A stretch of DNA of 64,000 nt from an uncultured Alphaproteobacteria bacterium (GTDB lineage Bacteria > Pseudomonadota > Alphaproteobacteria > Micropepsales > Micropepsaceae), in the NCBI GenBank assembly GCA_902826695.1, contig CADEFU010000001.1, forward strand, positions 62,001 to 126,000, in the 5' to 3' direction. The notes beneath the pieces are model-generated. The model worked only from the letters and a program-made list of their open reading frames with translations, did not search any database and was not told the origin of the DNA. How positions within the stretch are numbered: position 1 is the stretch's first letter; every line of letters starts with the position of its first letter. This document shows positions 27,412 to 36,070 of this stretch, in pieces. Position numbers and translations under genes: made by a program.

Positions 27412-28227
27412 ATGAGTAGTAAGGCGTCCAAGCGGAAAGAGTTGGCCGAAGATCCGGTCGAGACAGCGAGCGCGATTTCAACGGCGATTTCAGCGGCAAA
27501 GGCGAAGGCGGGCTTGCTCGCGCGTTCGTTGTTGCGGTTCGTGTCAGCGCATCGAATCAAGGCCGCTGGGGCTGCGCTTGCGGTGCTCATCGCGGCAGTG
27601 ATCGGTACGGGCGTCGTCGACCTTGGGAAAATTTCTTCGGGGCTTGCGCAATACGCGACGCAACGAACCGAGCCGCAGACGGCCGCCGGGCTTGCGAGTG
27701 AGCCTGCGGCCGTGTCTGCGGTTGAGGCTTCGGCGCCGCTTGCGGTCGTGTCCAGTCCGCCGTCGATCAAGCCCTGCTTCACGCCCGACGAGAATTGTAC
27801 GGACCTGGTGGTTGCCGCCATCGACAGTGCGAAGGTAGAGATTCTGGTTCAGGCCTACAGCCTCTCCTCCCGGTCGGTGGTCGACGCGCTTGGCCGTGCG
27901 CATGCACGGCGGGTTAGCGTTCGCGTGATCCTCGACAAAGCTGGCGAGCGCGAGCGCGACAGCAGCGGTGCGCGATTAATCTCGCGCCGGATTTTACCGC
28001 AGGTGGATGAGGGTGTTTCGACCGCCCACAATAAGGTCATGGTGATAGATAAGGACACGGTGATCACCAGCTCGTTCAACTTCAACTATCCGTCGCAGAA
28101 GAACAACGCCGAGAACTTGCTCGTGATTAAGGGGCACCCGGACGTCGTGGACGCGTATCGCAAGAACTGGGAGCGGCGCTTGGCGCAGTCGCGGCCCTAC
28201 TACGGGACGATGGCCCCGGTACTTTGA
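27412..28227 (+). CDS. Membrane-anchored or secreted Nuc-type phospholipase D superfamily protein
   Basis: A 271-aa protein with one N-terminal membrane segment (about 50-70), then a linker and a single PLD domain. The HKD motif is intact: H206, K208 and D213 in AHNKVMVID. It is followed by SSFNFNYPSQKNNAEN, characteristic of the Nuc/EndA-like small PLD nucleases that work as dimers. So it is probably a periplasmic or surface nuclease, though a lipid substrate cannot be excluded. ATG 27412 follows a strong ribosome site (ggagggg). It is a single gene with a terminator. Confidence 0.88.
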   Translation: MSSKASKRKELAEDPVETASAISTAISAAKAKAGLLARSLLRFVSAHRIKAAGAALAVLIAAVIGTGVVDLGKISSGLAQYATQRTEPQTAAGLASEPAAVSAVEASAPLAVVSSPPSIKPCFTPDENCTDLVVAAIDSAKVEILVQAYSLSSRSVVDALGRAHARRVSVRVILDKAGERERDSSGARLISRRILPQVDEGVSTAHNKVMVIDKDTVITSSFNFNYPSQKNNAENLLVIKGHPDVVDAYRKNWERRLAQSRPYYGTMAPVL

Positions 28228-28245
28228 TTTCTTTTAGGACTGACT

Positions 28246-28280
28246 CGCCCGCGCCTCGCTTGAGCGCGGGCGTTCTTTTA
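28246..28280 (+). terminator. Rho-independent terminator after the PLD gene
   Basis: CGCCCGCGC (28246-28254) pairs perfectly with GCGCGGGCG (28264-28272) around a 9-base loop. TTCTTTTA follows. The end reaches the stop codon of the convergent CoA-transferase gene (28278). No T-run exists on the minus strand. Confidence 0.85.
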
Positions 28281-29477
28281 TATCGCGCCGGACATGCGCA
28301 GATCTTCGATCTCAGCTTTGGACAATCCAAGCTCGCGCAGGATTTCATCTGTGTGTTGGCCGAGCGTTGGCGGTGGCGCGCTGATGCGGCCGGGCGTTTC
28401 GGACAAGACGACCGGTGTTGCCATGATCGTTGCGGGAGCGGCTAGACCCTCGAATTTCACTTTGGTCAGATAGCCTGCTGCGTTGACGTGTGGATCGTCG
28501 AGCAGTTGTTGCGGCGATAGGACAGGGCCCGCCGGTACCTTGGCGCGTTCGAGTTCGGCGAGCGCTTCGGCCACCGTGCGGCTAGCGCACCAGCTGGCAG
28601 CCTTCGCACTCAAGAGTTCGCCGTTGTCGCCGCGGGCTTCGTCGGTGGCGAAGCGCGGGTCGGTGAGCAGGCCTTCCTCGCCGATCATTTTGGCCCAGCG
28701 CTTGAATAGCGGGTTGCCGTTGATCAGGATTGTGATCCAGCCGTCCTTGCAGCGCAGGATGTCGGAGGGGCCAGCGGTTTGCCCGCGGTTCAGCGTGGCG
28801 ACGCGATCTTTCTTCAACGCGGCTTGTTCGATCAGCGTTTGGGCGGTGAACGTTACGGCGGTGCGGAGCAGCGCGCCTTCGACGTGTTGACCACGGCCAG
28901 TCTTTTCGCGGGCGAAGAGGGCGGCCATCGTGCCGTAAGCGGCGAGTGATGCGGTGCCGAAGTCTACCCAAGAAGATGAGGCGCGCACGGGCTGCTCGGG
29001 CGTGCCGGACATATAGACCATGCCGGACATCGCTTGCGCGACACCGTCGAAGCCGAGGCGCTCCTCGTAGGGGCCGCCAGAGCCGAAGGCGGATGCGGTG
29101 GTCAGCACTGTGCGTGGGTTTAGAGCGTGCACGCTTGGCCAGTCGAGGTTTAGGCTCCTAAGTGTTTGCGGCGGTAGGTTCACAACGACGACGTCCGCCG
29201 TTTTGATCAGGCGCTTGACGAGCTCACGGCCCTTCGGGTGGGCGGGGTCCAGCGTCATGCCTTTCTTGTTGCGGTTCATCTGCAAAAAAAGTGCGCCTTC
29301 ACCTGGTGATCCGTCCGCTTCGTGGAAGAGCGGGATCATCGTGCGGTCTTCCGAGCCTTCGCGCTTTTCGATGCGGATGACCTCGGCGCCCATGTCGGCG
29401 AGGAGGGCTGCGCAATAGGGGCCTGCGATGTAGCGGCCAAAATCTAGGACGCGAATGCCTTCGAGTGCGGATGTCAT
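28278..29477 (-). CDS. Family III CoA-transferase (CaiB/BaiF/formyl-CoA transferase type)
   Basis: A 399-aa class III CoA-transferase that moves CoA between carboxylic acids, likely as an interlocked dimer. The N-terminal VLDFGRYIAGPYCAALLADMGAEVIRIE motif is typical. The catalytic aspartate is the D in SSWVDFGTASLAAYG at about 169. It lies 3 bases from the SH3-protein stop and may share its transcript. The acid substrate is not evident. Confidence 0.9.
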   Translation of the reverse strand: MTSALEGIRVLDFGRYIAGPYCAALLADMGAEVIRIEKREGSEDRTMIPLFHEADGSPGEGALFLQMNRNKKGMTLDPAHPKGRELVKRLIKTADVVVVNLPPQTLRSLNLDWPSVHALNPRTVLTTASAFGSGGPYEERLGFDGVAQAMSGMVYMSGTPEQPVRASSSWVDFGTASLAAYGTMAALFAREKTGRGQHVEGALLRTAVTFTAQTLIEQAALKKDRVATLNRGQTAGPSDILRCKDGWITILINGNPLFKRWAKMIGEEGLLTDPRFATDEARGDNGELLSAKAASWCASRTVAEALAELERAKVPAGPVLSPQQLLDDPHVNAAGYLTKVKFEGLAAPATIMATPVVLSETPGRISAPPPTLGQHTDEILRELGLSKAEIEDLRMSGAI

Positions 29478-29480
29478 TGT

Positions 29481-30074
29481 CTATCTTGCGACGGCTGGCC
29501 GGCAGCAGCCAGCGATGGTGTGGGTGCCCGAGATGAGGGCGATGGCTGAGTAGGGATAGTTCGTGTCGGACATGCCGTCAGAGCAACTTTCGTGGCGGAT
29601 GATCAGTGACATGTTCGCGCCACGGGCTATGCCGCGAAGATGGGAGATGTCGGTGCGGTTCATCGCCTGTTGGAAGCGCGAGATACGGAAGAGGTAGCGG
29701 CGCTCGGCGAACATCAGGTCCGCGTGTGCGTAGCCGGGGGTCAGCCGGATCGACCAAAAGGGTTCGGTGCCTGCGCAATCTAGGAACGCCGGAATCTCAT
29801 AGCGGCCGGAAGCTAGGCCCAGGAAGTGAGCGTTTACCCAGCCGCGGTGGCGTTGATAAGTGACCTCAACCCAGTCGGCTGTGGCGCGCCGTCCGGTGAG
29901 AACGATGCCGGTTGCGCTATGCGGGATCGTCGCGACGACTCGGGCGGTTGCACTCGGCTGCGCGCGCATATTTAGGACGTCACCGGGCCGGACGTTGACG
30001 ACGCTGTATGCGACGGCAGCTGCTACTACCGTGGCGGCGAGTAGACTTGCCAAGAAGATCGAAATGAAGCGCAC
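29481..30074 (-). CDS. Exported SH3-domain protein
   Basis: A 197-aa protein with an N-terminal signal or anchor (about 3-25). A bacterial SH3 domain follows (VVNVRPGDVLNMRAQPS through GWVNAHFLG). The C-terminal domain contains LDCAGTEPFWSIRLTPG, a pattern found in COG3650-like envelope proteins. I chose GTG 30074 because a good ribosome site (ggagaaagccc) precedes it and the signal peptide begins there. The longer frame up to 30236 lacks these features. It probably binds cell wall or senses the periplasm. Confidence 0.78.
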   Translation of the reverse strand: MRFISIFLASLLAATVVAAAVAYSVVNVRPGDVLNMRAQPSATARVVATIPHSATGIVLTGRRATADWVEVTYQRHRGWVNAHFLGLASGRYEIPAFLDCAGTEPFWSIRLTPGYAHADLMFAERRYLFRISRFQQAMNRTDISHLRGIARGANMSLIIRHESCSDGMSDTNYPYSAIALISGTHTIAGCCRPAVAR

Positions 30075-30166
30075 GGGCTTTCTCCGTGATGTGCGGTTTT
30101 GAGCATTGCACAACGTGGCGTGTTGCACCAATAGAGGGCGTAGCAGCATCCAGGAAATTCTTGCTC

Positions 30167-30589
30167 GTGACGACGAACGGTTTTGTCTTAGATCCAAGGT
30201 TAGACCACGACACTGTCTGGGTCTGTGATTGGCCACTGGCGGCAGTGCGGCTGATGAACGACCGGCGGTACCCGTGGCTGGTGTTGGTTCCCCGGCGGGC
30301 GGGCTTGGTCGAGCCGTTTGACCTTGCCGCGGATGACCGGGTGCGCCTATGGCGCGAGGTTGATCACGCCGGCGCGCTGCTGAAGAAGGCGACCGGTTGC
30401 CGGAAGGTCAATGTCGGCGCTCTGGGAAACATTGTCTCGCAGCTACATGTGCATGTGATTGCGCGCAGCGAAGGTGATGCGGCGTGGCCTGGGCCGGTGT
30501 GGGGACACGGAACGGCTGAGCGGTTCGAGGTGGCTGCGCTTGCACAAGAGGGCGAGCGGTATCGCGCCCTGCTTCAGCCGCCGACCTGA
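30167..30589 (+). CDS. HIT-family hydrolase (Ap4A hydrolase-like)
   Basis: A 140-aa histidine-triad protein of the small alphaproteobacterial type. The triad segment is NIVSQLHVHVIAR, so the first His is Gln as is usual in this subgroup; the following His-x-His is intact. DAAWPGPVWG near the C-terminus is also typical. It should hydrolyse dinucleoside polyphosphates or adenylated substrates. The start is uncertain: I chose GTG 30167, where homology begins; an ATG at 30086 would add 27 residues of no recognisable fold. It is convergent with the Rsm22 gene, with a 16-base overlap. Confidence 0.83.
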   Translation: MTTNGFVLDPRLDHDTVWVCDWPLAAVRLMNDRRYPWLVLVPRRAGLVEPFDLAADDRVRLWREVDHAGALLKKATGCRKVNVGALGNIVSQLHVHVIARSEGDAAWPGPVWGHGTAERFEVAALAQEGERYRALLQPPT

Positions 30590-31542
30590 TCCGGCGGCCA
30601 AGTGTCGCCCCAGGAAGCGTCGCGGGCGTCGTGATAGAAGGTCTTGTTGCTGCGTGCGACGGTGACACGCTGCATCGTACCTTCGGTGCAGACGTCAAGG
30701 TGGACGTGGCCTGCGTTCTTGATCGGTTTGCGCACGATACGGGCGGGTGCGAGGCGGCGGGGTGGCTCGCGGGTCAAGACAAGGTAGCTGAACTTTTCGT
30801 CTTCGAAGGCGAGCGCGCCATGCTTGGCGCTGCGGTGGTGTGCCGAGCGGGCTACGCGGACCGGTTGATGGCACCAATCGGAGGTGCTCATGGGACAGTG
30901 GTCGTTGTGGGTGCACGGCGCGGCTGCATGGGCACCTGCAGCAACTAGACTGGAGCGGGCAGTTTCGACAACGGCGAAGCCCTTTGGTGTACCTGGTTCG
31001 AGGACGATGAGCGCTTTGCGCGATGCGGACCAGAGCTCCGCGATCGTGTTTTCGAGCGTCGCGGTAGGTAATTCGTTCAGCGCGTAGGCTGCGAAGATCA
31101 CATCATGGGCTGCGAGTGTGCCGGGGAGCGCGCCTGTTTGGAACTTGGCGTCGATTCCTGCGGCGTGTGCGAGTTGGCCGGCAACCTGGCGCCAGCCCGT
31201 GTCGCGCTCCAATTGGGTGAAGCGCGCGGCGTTGACAACGGCTGATCCCGCGAGCGAGGCGGTACCTGGGCCGGCACCGGCATCGAGTACGGTTTGAACC
31301 TCGGTTAGATCGGTGACAAGCGCGGCTTGTTCCCATGCGACTCGCGCGGCGGCAAAGGTTGACGGAAACCTAACGGCCAGATAAGCGGCGCGTTCGACCG
31401 GGGACAGGGTGCGAGAGATGCCGCGCTGGCCGCGATAGGCGAGCGAGAGGGCGTCCGCAGCGTTCCGGATCGCCGTTTGGTCGTGATTTTCGAGCTCACC
31501 CTCGACGGCGTGCAACAGAGCTTCGGGAAGCGAGACGATCAT
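30574..31542 (-). CDS. Rsm22-like SAM-dependent methyltransferase (ribosome-associated)
   Basis: A 322-aa protein of the mitochondrial Rsm22 / bacterial small-subunit methyltransferase family. The SAM motif is VLDAGAGPGTASLAG at about 90-103, and ALIVLEPGTPKGF is the family's post-motif segment. Cysteines appear as C..H..CP..TSDWCHQPVR, a metal-binding cluster typical of Rsm22. A C-terminal roughly 55-residue domain ends in a conserved aspartate and tryptophans. It is thought to act in ribosomal small-subunit maturation. It starts 36 bases from the divergent DUF2336 gene. Confidence 0.88.
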   Translation of the reverse strand: MIVSLPEALLHAVEGELENHDQTAIRNAADALSLAYRGQRGISRTLSPVERAAYLAVRFPSTFAAARVAWEQAALVTDLTEVQTVLDAGAGPGTASLAGSAVVNAARFTQLERDTGWRQVAGQLAHAAGIDAKFQTGALPGTLAAHDVIFAAYALNELPTATLENTIAELWSASRKALIVLEPGTPKGFAVVETARSSLVAAGAHAAAPCTHNDHCPMSTSDWCHQPVRVARSAHHRSAKHGALAFEDEKFSYLVLTREPPRRLAPARIVRKPIKNAGHVHLDVCTEGTMQRVTVARSNKTFYHDARDASWGDTWPPDQVGG

Positions 31543-31578
31543 AACGGCGCTTTAACCATGGAAACCTAACGTTGCCGC

Positions 31579-32682
31579 ATGTCTGCCCAAGAGCCTAGCG
31601 GAAAAACGAAAAATACCACCGGTTTCCGCTTCCAAGATATCGAAGAACTTCTTGCTGACCCGTCGCCAGCGCGGCGTTGCGCGGGCGTGCGGCGTATGGC
31701 TGCCGAGGTGGAGCGCGACCCGTCGAGCGGCGATTGGCATTGCGTGCAAAGTGCGCTGCGGCGGGTTGTGAACGACACGGAGCTGCAGGTGCGACTTGCA
31801 CTTGCGACGGCGTTGAGCGGTTCGGTCCATCTACCGCGCGATGTGGCTTGCGCGCTCGCGGGCGACATTTTTCAAATTGCGAAGATGATCATCGAGCGCT
31901 CGCCCGCGCTCAATGACGACGACCTTATCCGGATGCTGGGGGACGGCAACGGGGCGGTGCAAATCGCGATTGCGCGACGGCCGGCGCTGAGTCCTGCGGT
32001 TGCGAATGCTGTCGTGGGGACACGCAATGCGGCCGCAGTGACGGTGCTTGCTGCGAATACCGGTGCGGGACTCGACGAGCCGTTGCTGCTTGCGATCCTT
32101 GATGGCTATGGCCGCTATGAGACCGTGAAGACCGCACTGGTGGAACGGTTCGACTTGCCGGACAACGTATTCGCCCGACTCATGACGGTCGTACCGGAGC
32201 GGTTGAAAGCGGAGTTGATGGCGAAGAAGGCGGCGGCGGAGCCGTTGTTCGGCAGTGAGCTTGAGACGCACTCGAGTGCGGAGGAATGTGCGGTCGCGGC
32301 TGCAAAAGCCGAACGACCCAACAACATGCTCACGGGGCCGGAGGTGCTGAGGGCGCTTTGTATCGGCAACATCGGCTTGGCCGAGGAAGCGATGGCGGAA
32401 ATCTCCGGCGTAAGCGTTGAGAAGGCATCTCTTCTCATTCATGACGATGGGCCATTTGGCCTGAAGGCGATCTACCGCAAGTGCGGATTTGCCGAGGAGC
32501 TCTTTGCTGCGTTTCGGGTGGCGATCGATCTCGAACAGGAGACACGCGACAGCGGGCAGGTCCTCTCGCCGGAGCGCTTCGAGCAAACGGTGGTCGAACG
32601 CATTCTGACGCGCTATCGCGATATCGAGGTCGCCGACCTCGACTATGTGCTTAGCAAGCTTAGCCGGTTCGAAGCGGCCTAA
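31579..32682 (+). CDS. DUF2336 family protein
   Basis: A 367-aa soluble helical protein of the DUF2336 family, which is frequent in alphaproteobacteria and thought to be HEAT-like. Repeat-like segments (for example VRLALATALSGS and VQIAIARRPALSPAV) occupy the first two thirds. It contains no membrane segment. The end shares a 4-base stop overlap (CTAA) with the convergent TPR gene. The biological role is unknown. Confidence 0.82.
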   Translation: MSAQEPSGKTKNTTGFRFQDIEELLADPSPARRCAGVRRMAAEVERDPSSGDWHCVQSALRRVVNDTELQVRLALATALSGSVHLPRDVACALAGDIFQIAKMIIERSPALNDDDLIRMLGDGNGAVQIAIARRPALSPAVANAVVGTRNAAAVTVLAANTGAGLDEPLLLAILDGYGRYETVKTALVERFDLPDNVFARLMTVVPERLKAELMAKKAAAEPLFGSELETHSSAEECAVAAAKAERPNNMLTGPEVLRALCIGNIGLAEEAMAEISGVSVEKASLLIHDDGPFGLKAIYRKCGFAEELFAAFRVAIDLEQETRDSGQVLSPERFEQTVVERILTRYRDIEVADLDYVLSKLSRFEAA

Positions 32683-33194
32683 CTGGGCTTCGACTTTGCA
32701 GCCTTGTAGTCAGCAATGTCAGCCTCAAGGTCTTCGAGTTCCTCGCAACCTGCCGGGCATAGGCCCTTGAGGGTGGCGAGTTGCTCCTCGGCTTTGGGCA
32801 GGTTGTCCATCATCAGATAGAGTTCCCCCAGGTACTCATTCGCGCCTTTGTGCTTCGCGTTGATGGCGAGCGCCTTTTGGTAGTAGCCGAGAGCTTCTTC
32901 TTTCTTGCCAAGTTTCCGGCTGGCGAAGCCAAGGTAGTTCCAAGCGTCGGCGTCGCGGGCGTTGCTGGCGACGACGCGCTGCAGTAGTGGGATTGCTTCG
33001 GCGTATTGCTCGCCTTTGATAAGGTATTCGGCCTTCTCAAAGTCGCTTTCGCGCTGCTGGTCGTTGTTGTTTGAGGGTGATGGGCGCGGCATCTCGGTGC
33101 GCGGTGCGCTACCGCCGGGAGCGGCGACGACGGCCGACGGCAGGCAAAGCGCAGAAGCGGCGGCCAAGGCAATCACGAGGTGCGGCGTCTTCAT
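32679..33194 (-). CDS. Exported TPR-repeat protein
   Basis: A 171-aa periplasmic protein with a signal peptide (about 1-24, ending SAVVA) and about three tetratricopeptide repeats. They include AIPLLQRVVASNARDADAWN, YLGFASRKLGKKEEALGYYQ and GANEYLGELYLMMDNLPKAE. The C-terminal segment has two cysteines (CPAGCEEL). TPR proteins of this kind act as scaffolds for envelope complexes. It is a single gene; the partner is unknown. Confidence 0.85.
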   Translation of the reverse strand: MKTPHLVIALAAASALCLPSAVVAAPGGSAPRTEMPRPSPSNNNDQQRESDFEKAEYLIKGEQYAEAIPLLQRVVASNARDADAWNYLGFASRKLGKKEEALGYYQKALAINAKHKGANEYLGELYLMMDNLPKAEEQLATLKGLCPAGCEELEDLEADIADYKAAKSKPS

Positions 33195-33314
33195 GGGAGA
33201 TCTCCGAAGTTGGGCCGGAGAATGCGATGTTAACGTTGGGTGGGCAAGCCAATCTCCCTCACAAGTGTGGGAGTTTCGCGGGAAAGTTGACTTGGGCGGG
33301 CCGGCAACTCAAGC

Positions 33315-33959
33315 ATGGCGGCCATGAGCCAGTCGTCAGCCAACGAGTCCGAGGTCAGCCCGCGCGGTGCGAAGCGGAGGCTGGAAAGCCGCAAGCGCCT
33401 GCTGACCGCGGCGCGCAAACTGTTCGTGAGCCGCGGCTATCACGAGACGCGGCCGCAGGACATTTCGAAGGCGGCTGGGCTCGGGCACGGCACGTTCTAC
33501 TTGCACTTCAAGGATAAGCGCGCCTGCTTCCTCGCGTTTGTCGAAGAAGCGCGGGCGGAAATCGATGCTGCGATCTTGGTGCGGGCGAAGCGTTCCAAGA
33601 ACCTGGCGGAGTTCGTCGAAGCGTCGCTGACGGCGATCTATGACTATGCGGAAGAGCACGAAGGCGTGCTTGCGACGGCGCTTTCCGATGAGGCGGTTAT
33701 CGCCTCCGGCAGCGGCGGCGCGGACGAGGATACGCTGTTGCACCGCTGGGGGCAGGAGTGGGCGGAGCTTCTGCGCGAACAGGCCAAGAGTGGGGTCGTG
33801 GCCAAGGACTTCGACTTTTCGGTTGTGGGCCAAGCTATCGTAGGGGCGATCCACCAAGCGTCGAGCTTTAGCTACAGGCGGGGGCGGTCACGTGGTGCCC
33901 TGGTCAAGTCGCTGAGCCAGTTTATCGTTCGTGCTTTGTCGCCGGCCCGCGCGAAGTGA
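33315..33959 (+). CDS. TetR-family transcriptional regulator
   Basis: A 214-aa regulator with an N-terminal HTH of the TetR type (AARKLFVSRGYHETRPQDISKAAG, then GHGTFYLHFKDK). A helical ligand-binding domain at about 70-200 ends in a basic tail. Downstream, the ferritin-like and SDR genes follow on the same strand behind a palindrome. The regulator probably controls them, and perhaps itself. Confidence 0.9.
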   Translation: MAAMSQSSANESEVSPRGAKRRLESRKRLLTAARKLFVSRGYHETRPQDISKAAGLGHGTFYLHFKDKRACFLAFVEEARAEIDAAILVRAKRSKNLAEFVEASLTAIYDYAEEHEGVLATALSDEAVIASGSGGADEDTLLHRWGQEWAELLREQAKSGVVAKDFDFSVVGQAIVGAIHQASSFSYRRGRSRGALVKSLSQFIVRALSPARAK

Positions 33960-33960
33960 A

Positions 33961-33993
33961 TTGACAGCGACCTAAACGCTGACAAATTATCAG
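33961..33993 (+). promoter_or_regulatory. Promoter and palindromic operator upstream of the ferritin-like gene
   Basis: A perfect -35 TTGACA (33961-33966) is followed by an AT-rich -10-like stretch. A 15-base near-palindrome, CTGACAAATTATCAG (33979-33993), overlaps the -10 region. Arms match except for one pair. TetR repressors bind such sites, and a tetR gene ends 2 bases before the -35. The site lies 26 bases before ATG 34020. Confidence 0.55.
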
Positions 33994-34019
33994 TTTCCGA
34001 TGACCCACAGGAGACCGAT

Positions 34020-35048
34020 ATGGCGCGCACTGTCTATAGCCGCGAAGAGATCATGGCGGAGCACGCCTACGCGAAGCCGCAAGTTGAGGCCGGTTACCGG
34101 CTGCACGGCGGGTTCGATGCAAAGGGCACCTACATTTCGCCGCGGACGCTGCATCGGTGGCCCGCGGTCGAGGCGTGGCAGGCGCAGCTGAAAGATCGCG
34201 GGTATCCGTTGATCGACTCGTCGACACGACTGCTGAAGCGCGCGGCGTATCCCGGGATTGAACAGCAGACGCTGCTGCTCAACGCCGGCTTCGGCGAAAC
34301 ACTGTGGAACTCGCTGACAATTACGGGCGTGATCGAGGCGCGGGGCAAGTTGCTTGCGGAAGCTGTTGCGCCCGAGTTTCAAGCGATCGTGGAGGAAGAT
34401 ATTTCGGGCATGTGTCTTGGCCATCTGAACAAGGGGCTGCTCTTGGCGCACGGGCTTGACGAAGGCGGCGACAAGGCTGGGGGCCAAGGTGGACACGATG
34501 ACATGTGGTTTGCCGTTCGCGATGCGCTGTTCGGCAAGGACGCGTATCCGATCCCAGAAGTACCGGCGTCGATTGGGCGGCCCGAGATTGGCCGGCTGAT
34601 GCCGCAGGTGGACAAGGTCTACGAGGAGTGGATCCTGCTGCTGATGAACGTGCTGATGATCGAGGTCCGGGCGGAGGCATTCTTCTCGTTCTGCACCAAC
34701 CTGATGCGGTCGCCGGACGTGTTCCGCGATCGGCGGCCGGCGGCGATGCACGCGGCCGAGCTTGTCGAGCGGATACGGACCGATGAGGCGATCCATGTCG
34801 CGTATCTCCAAACCGTGGTGTCGGAGTTGCGGTCCCTCACGATCAAGTGCTTGGACGGGTCGCGCATCAAGGGCGCCCAGATCATCGATCCGATTTGGGA
34901 GGGCATGATCCACTGGCATTCGGTGACGCAGGCCGATTTTTCACGCGATCAGGGACGGGATGCGATCTTGGGACGTCTTCGTAAGCGGGCTGACGGCGAG
35001 GTGCTGATCGCAAAGTTCGATGCGCTTGAACACAAGGCGGCCGCCTAA
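34020..35048 (+). CDS. Ferritin-like/diiron candidate protein of unknown function
   Basis: A 342-aa soluble protein, mostly helical in its second half, that I cannot place in a named family. A metal-site pattern is visible. E with x35 to DExxH (EVRAEAF, then TDEAIH) matches the half-motif of diiron oxygenases such as AurF. An earlier helix (VIEARGKLLAE) and VEEDISGMCLGH could give the second half, but not with standard spacing. The operon with a TetR regulator and an SDR suggests oxidative modification of a small molecule. The SDR gene starts at its stop (1-base overlap). Diiron chemistry is an inference. Confidence 0.75.
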   Translation: MARTVYSREEIMAEHAYAKPQVEAGYRLHGGFDAKGTYISPRTLHRWPAVEAWQAQLKDRGYPLIDSSTRLLKRAAYPGIEQQTLLLNAGFGETLWNSLTITGVIEARGKLLAEAVAPEFQAIVEEDISGMCLGHLNKGLLLAHGLDEGGDKAGGQGGHDDMWFAVRDALFGKDAYPIPEVPASIGRPEIGRLMPQVDKVYEEWILLLMNVLMIEVRAEAFFSFCTNLMRSPDVFRDRRPAAMHAAELVERIRTDEAIHVAYLQTVVSELRSLTIKCLDGSRIKGAQIIDPIWEGMIHWHSVTQADFSRDQGRDAILGRLRKRADGEVLIAKFDALEHKAAA

Positions 35049-35926
35049 TGAAAGATCTGAGCGGCAAGGTTGCGTTCATTACCGGGGGCGCCAGCGGGTT
35101 GGGGCTCGGCATGGCGAAGGCCTTCGGGCGCGAGGGTATGAAGGTGATGCTCGCCGATATCGATCAGCCGGTTCTTGCAGGGGCGGTGCAGGAGTTGCGC
35201 GATCTTCAGGTTCGGGCCGAGGGTGTGATTTGCGACGTCGGTTCACGCGGGTCCGTGCGCGAGGCGGCGCTGAAAACGATTGCGACGTTCGGCAAGGTGC
35301 ACGTCGTTTGCAACAACGCGGGCGTTGCCGCCGGTGGACCGATCGGTTCGGTAGGCGAGCGCGACTGGGATTGGATCATGGATGTGAACCTGATGGGGGT
35401 CGTCTATGGGACGGAGGTGTTTGCGCCCTTGATCGACAGCCACGGCGAGGGCGGGCATTTCGTCAACACCGCGTCGATGGCGGGCATGATCGGCTTTCCG
35501 AACGCTGAGCCTTACTGCGCGACGAAGTTTGCGGTCGTGGCAATGTCGGAAGGGTGGGCGGGGCAGCTTGCAGCGAAAAACATCGGCGTGTCGGTTTTGT
35601 GCCCGGGCTTCGTGCAGACGCGAATCTATGACAGCCACCGAAACAAACCCGCGCGGTATGGTGCGGCGGACGTTTCGACAATCGGCATCGGGCAAACCCT
35701 CGTCGACACCGAGGCAATGGTGAAGGGCGGCATTCCGACGGAGCCCGTCGGCAACCGCGTGGTCGAGGCGATCAAGGACAACGACCTCTACATCTTCACA
35801 CATACGGAATTCCGGCCGATCGTCGAAGCGCGGTTCGCCGCGCTGATGGCCGCGTTCGATAAGAGCGAGAAGAGCAAGGCGCTGTCCGTGTTGGCCAAGC
35901 GAGAGGTTACGCCGCTGCCGCGGTAG
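35048..35926 (+). CDS. Short-chain dehydrogenase/reductase (SDR) in the TetR cluster
   Basis: A 292-aa SDR. The cofactor motif is TGGASGLGLG at about 13-22, NNAG follows at about 93-96, and the active-site Tyr/Lys is in PYCATKFAVV. The start overlaps the ferritin-like gene by a base, so they are co-translated. It probably acts on the product or substrate of that gene. Like many of these enzymes, it cannot be assigned a substrate. The operon ends here; a 144-base space precedes lemA. Confidence 0.9.
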   Translation: MKDLSGKVAFITGGASGLGLGMAKAFGREGMKVMLADIDQPVLAGAVQELRDLQVRAEGVICDVGSRGSVREAALKTIATFGKVHVVCNNAGVAAGGPIGSVGERDWDWIMDVNLMGVVYGTEVFAPLIDSHGEGGHFVNTASMAGMIGFPNAEPYCATKFAVVAMSEGWAGQLAAKNIGVSVLCPGFVQTRIYDSHRNKPARYGAADVSTIGIGQTLVDTEAMVKGGIPTEPVGNRVVEAIKDNDLYIFTHTEFRPIVEARFAALMAAFDKSEKSKALSVLAKREVTPLPR

Positions 35927-36070
35927 CGCCCTTTTTTCCCGATTTGGCGGGACCAGCTGCTCCTGCCGACGGCCCTGTTCCGAGCGGGGTATTGCTCGAC
36001 GGGGGTGGCGTTCCCAAATACAACAGCTCCGTGTGGTAATTTGTGCCACTGAGTCGGGAGGAGGTGCCTT

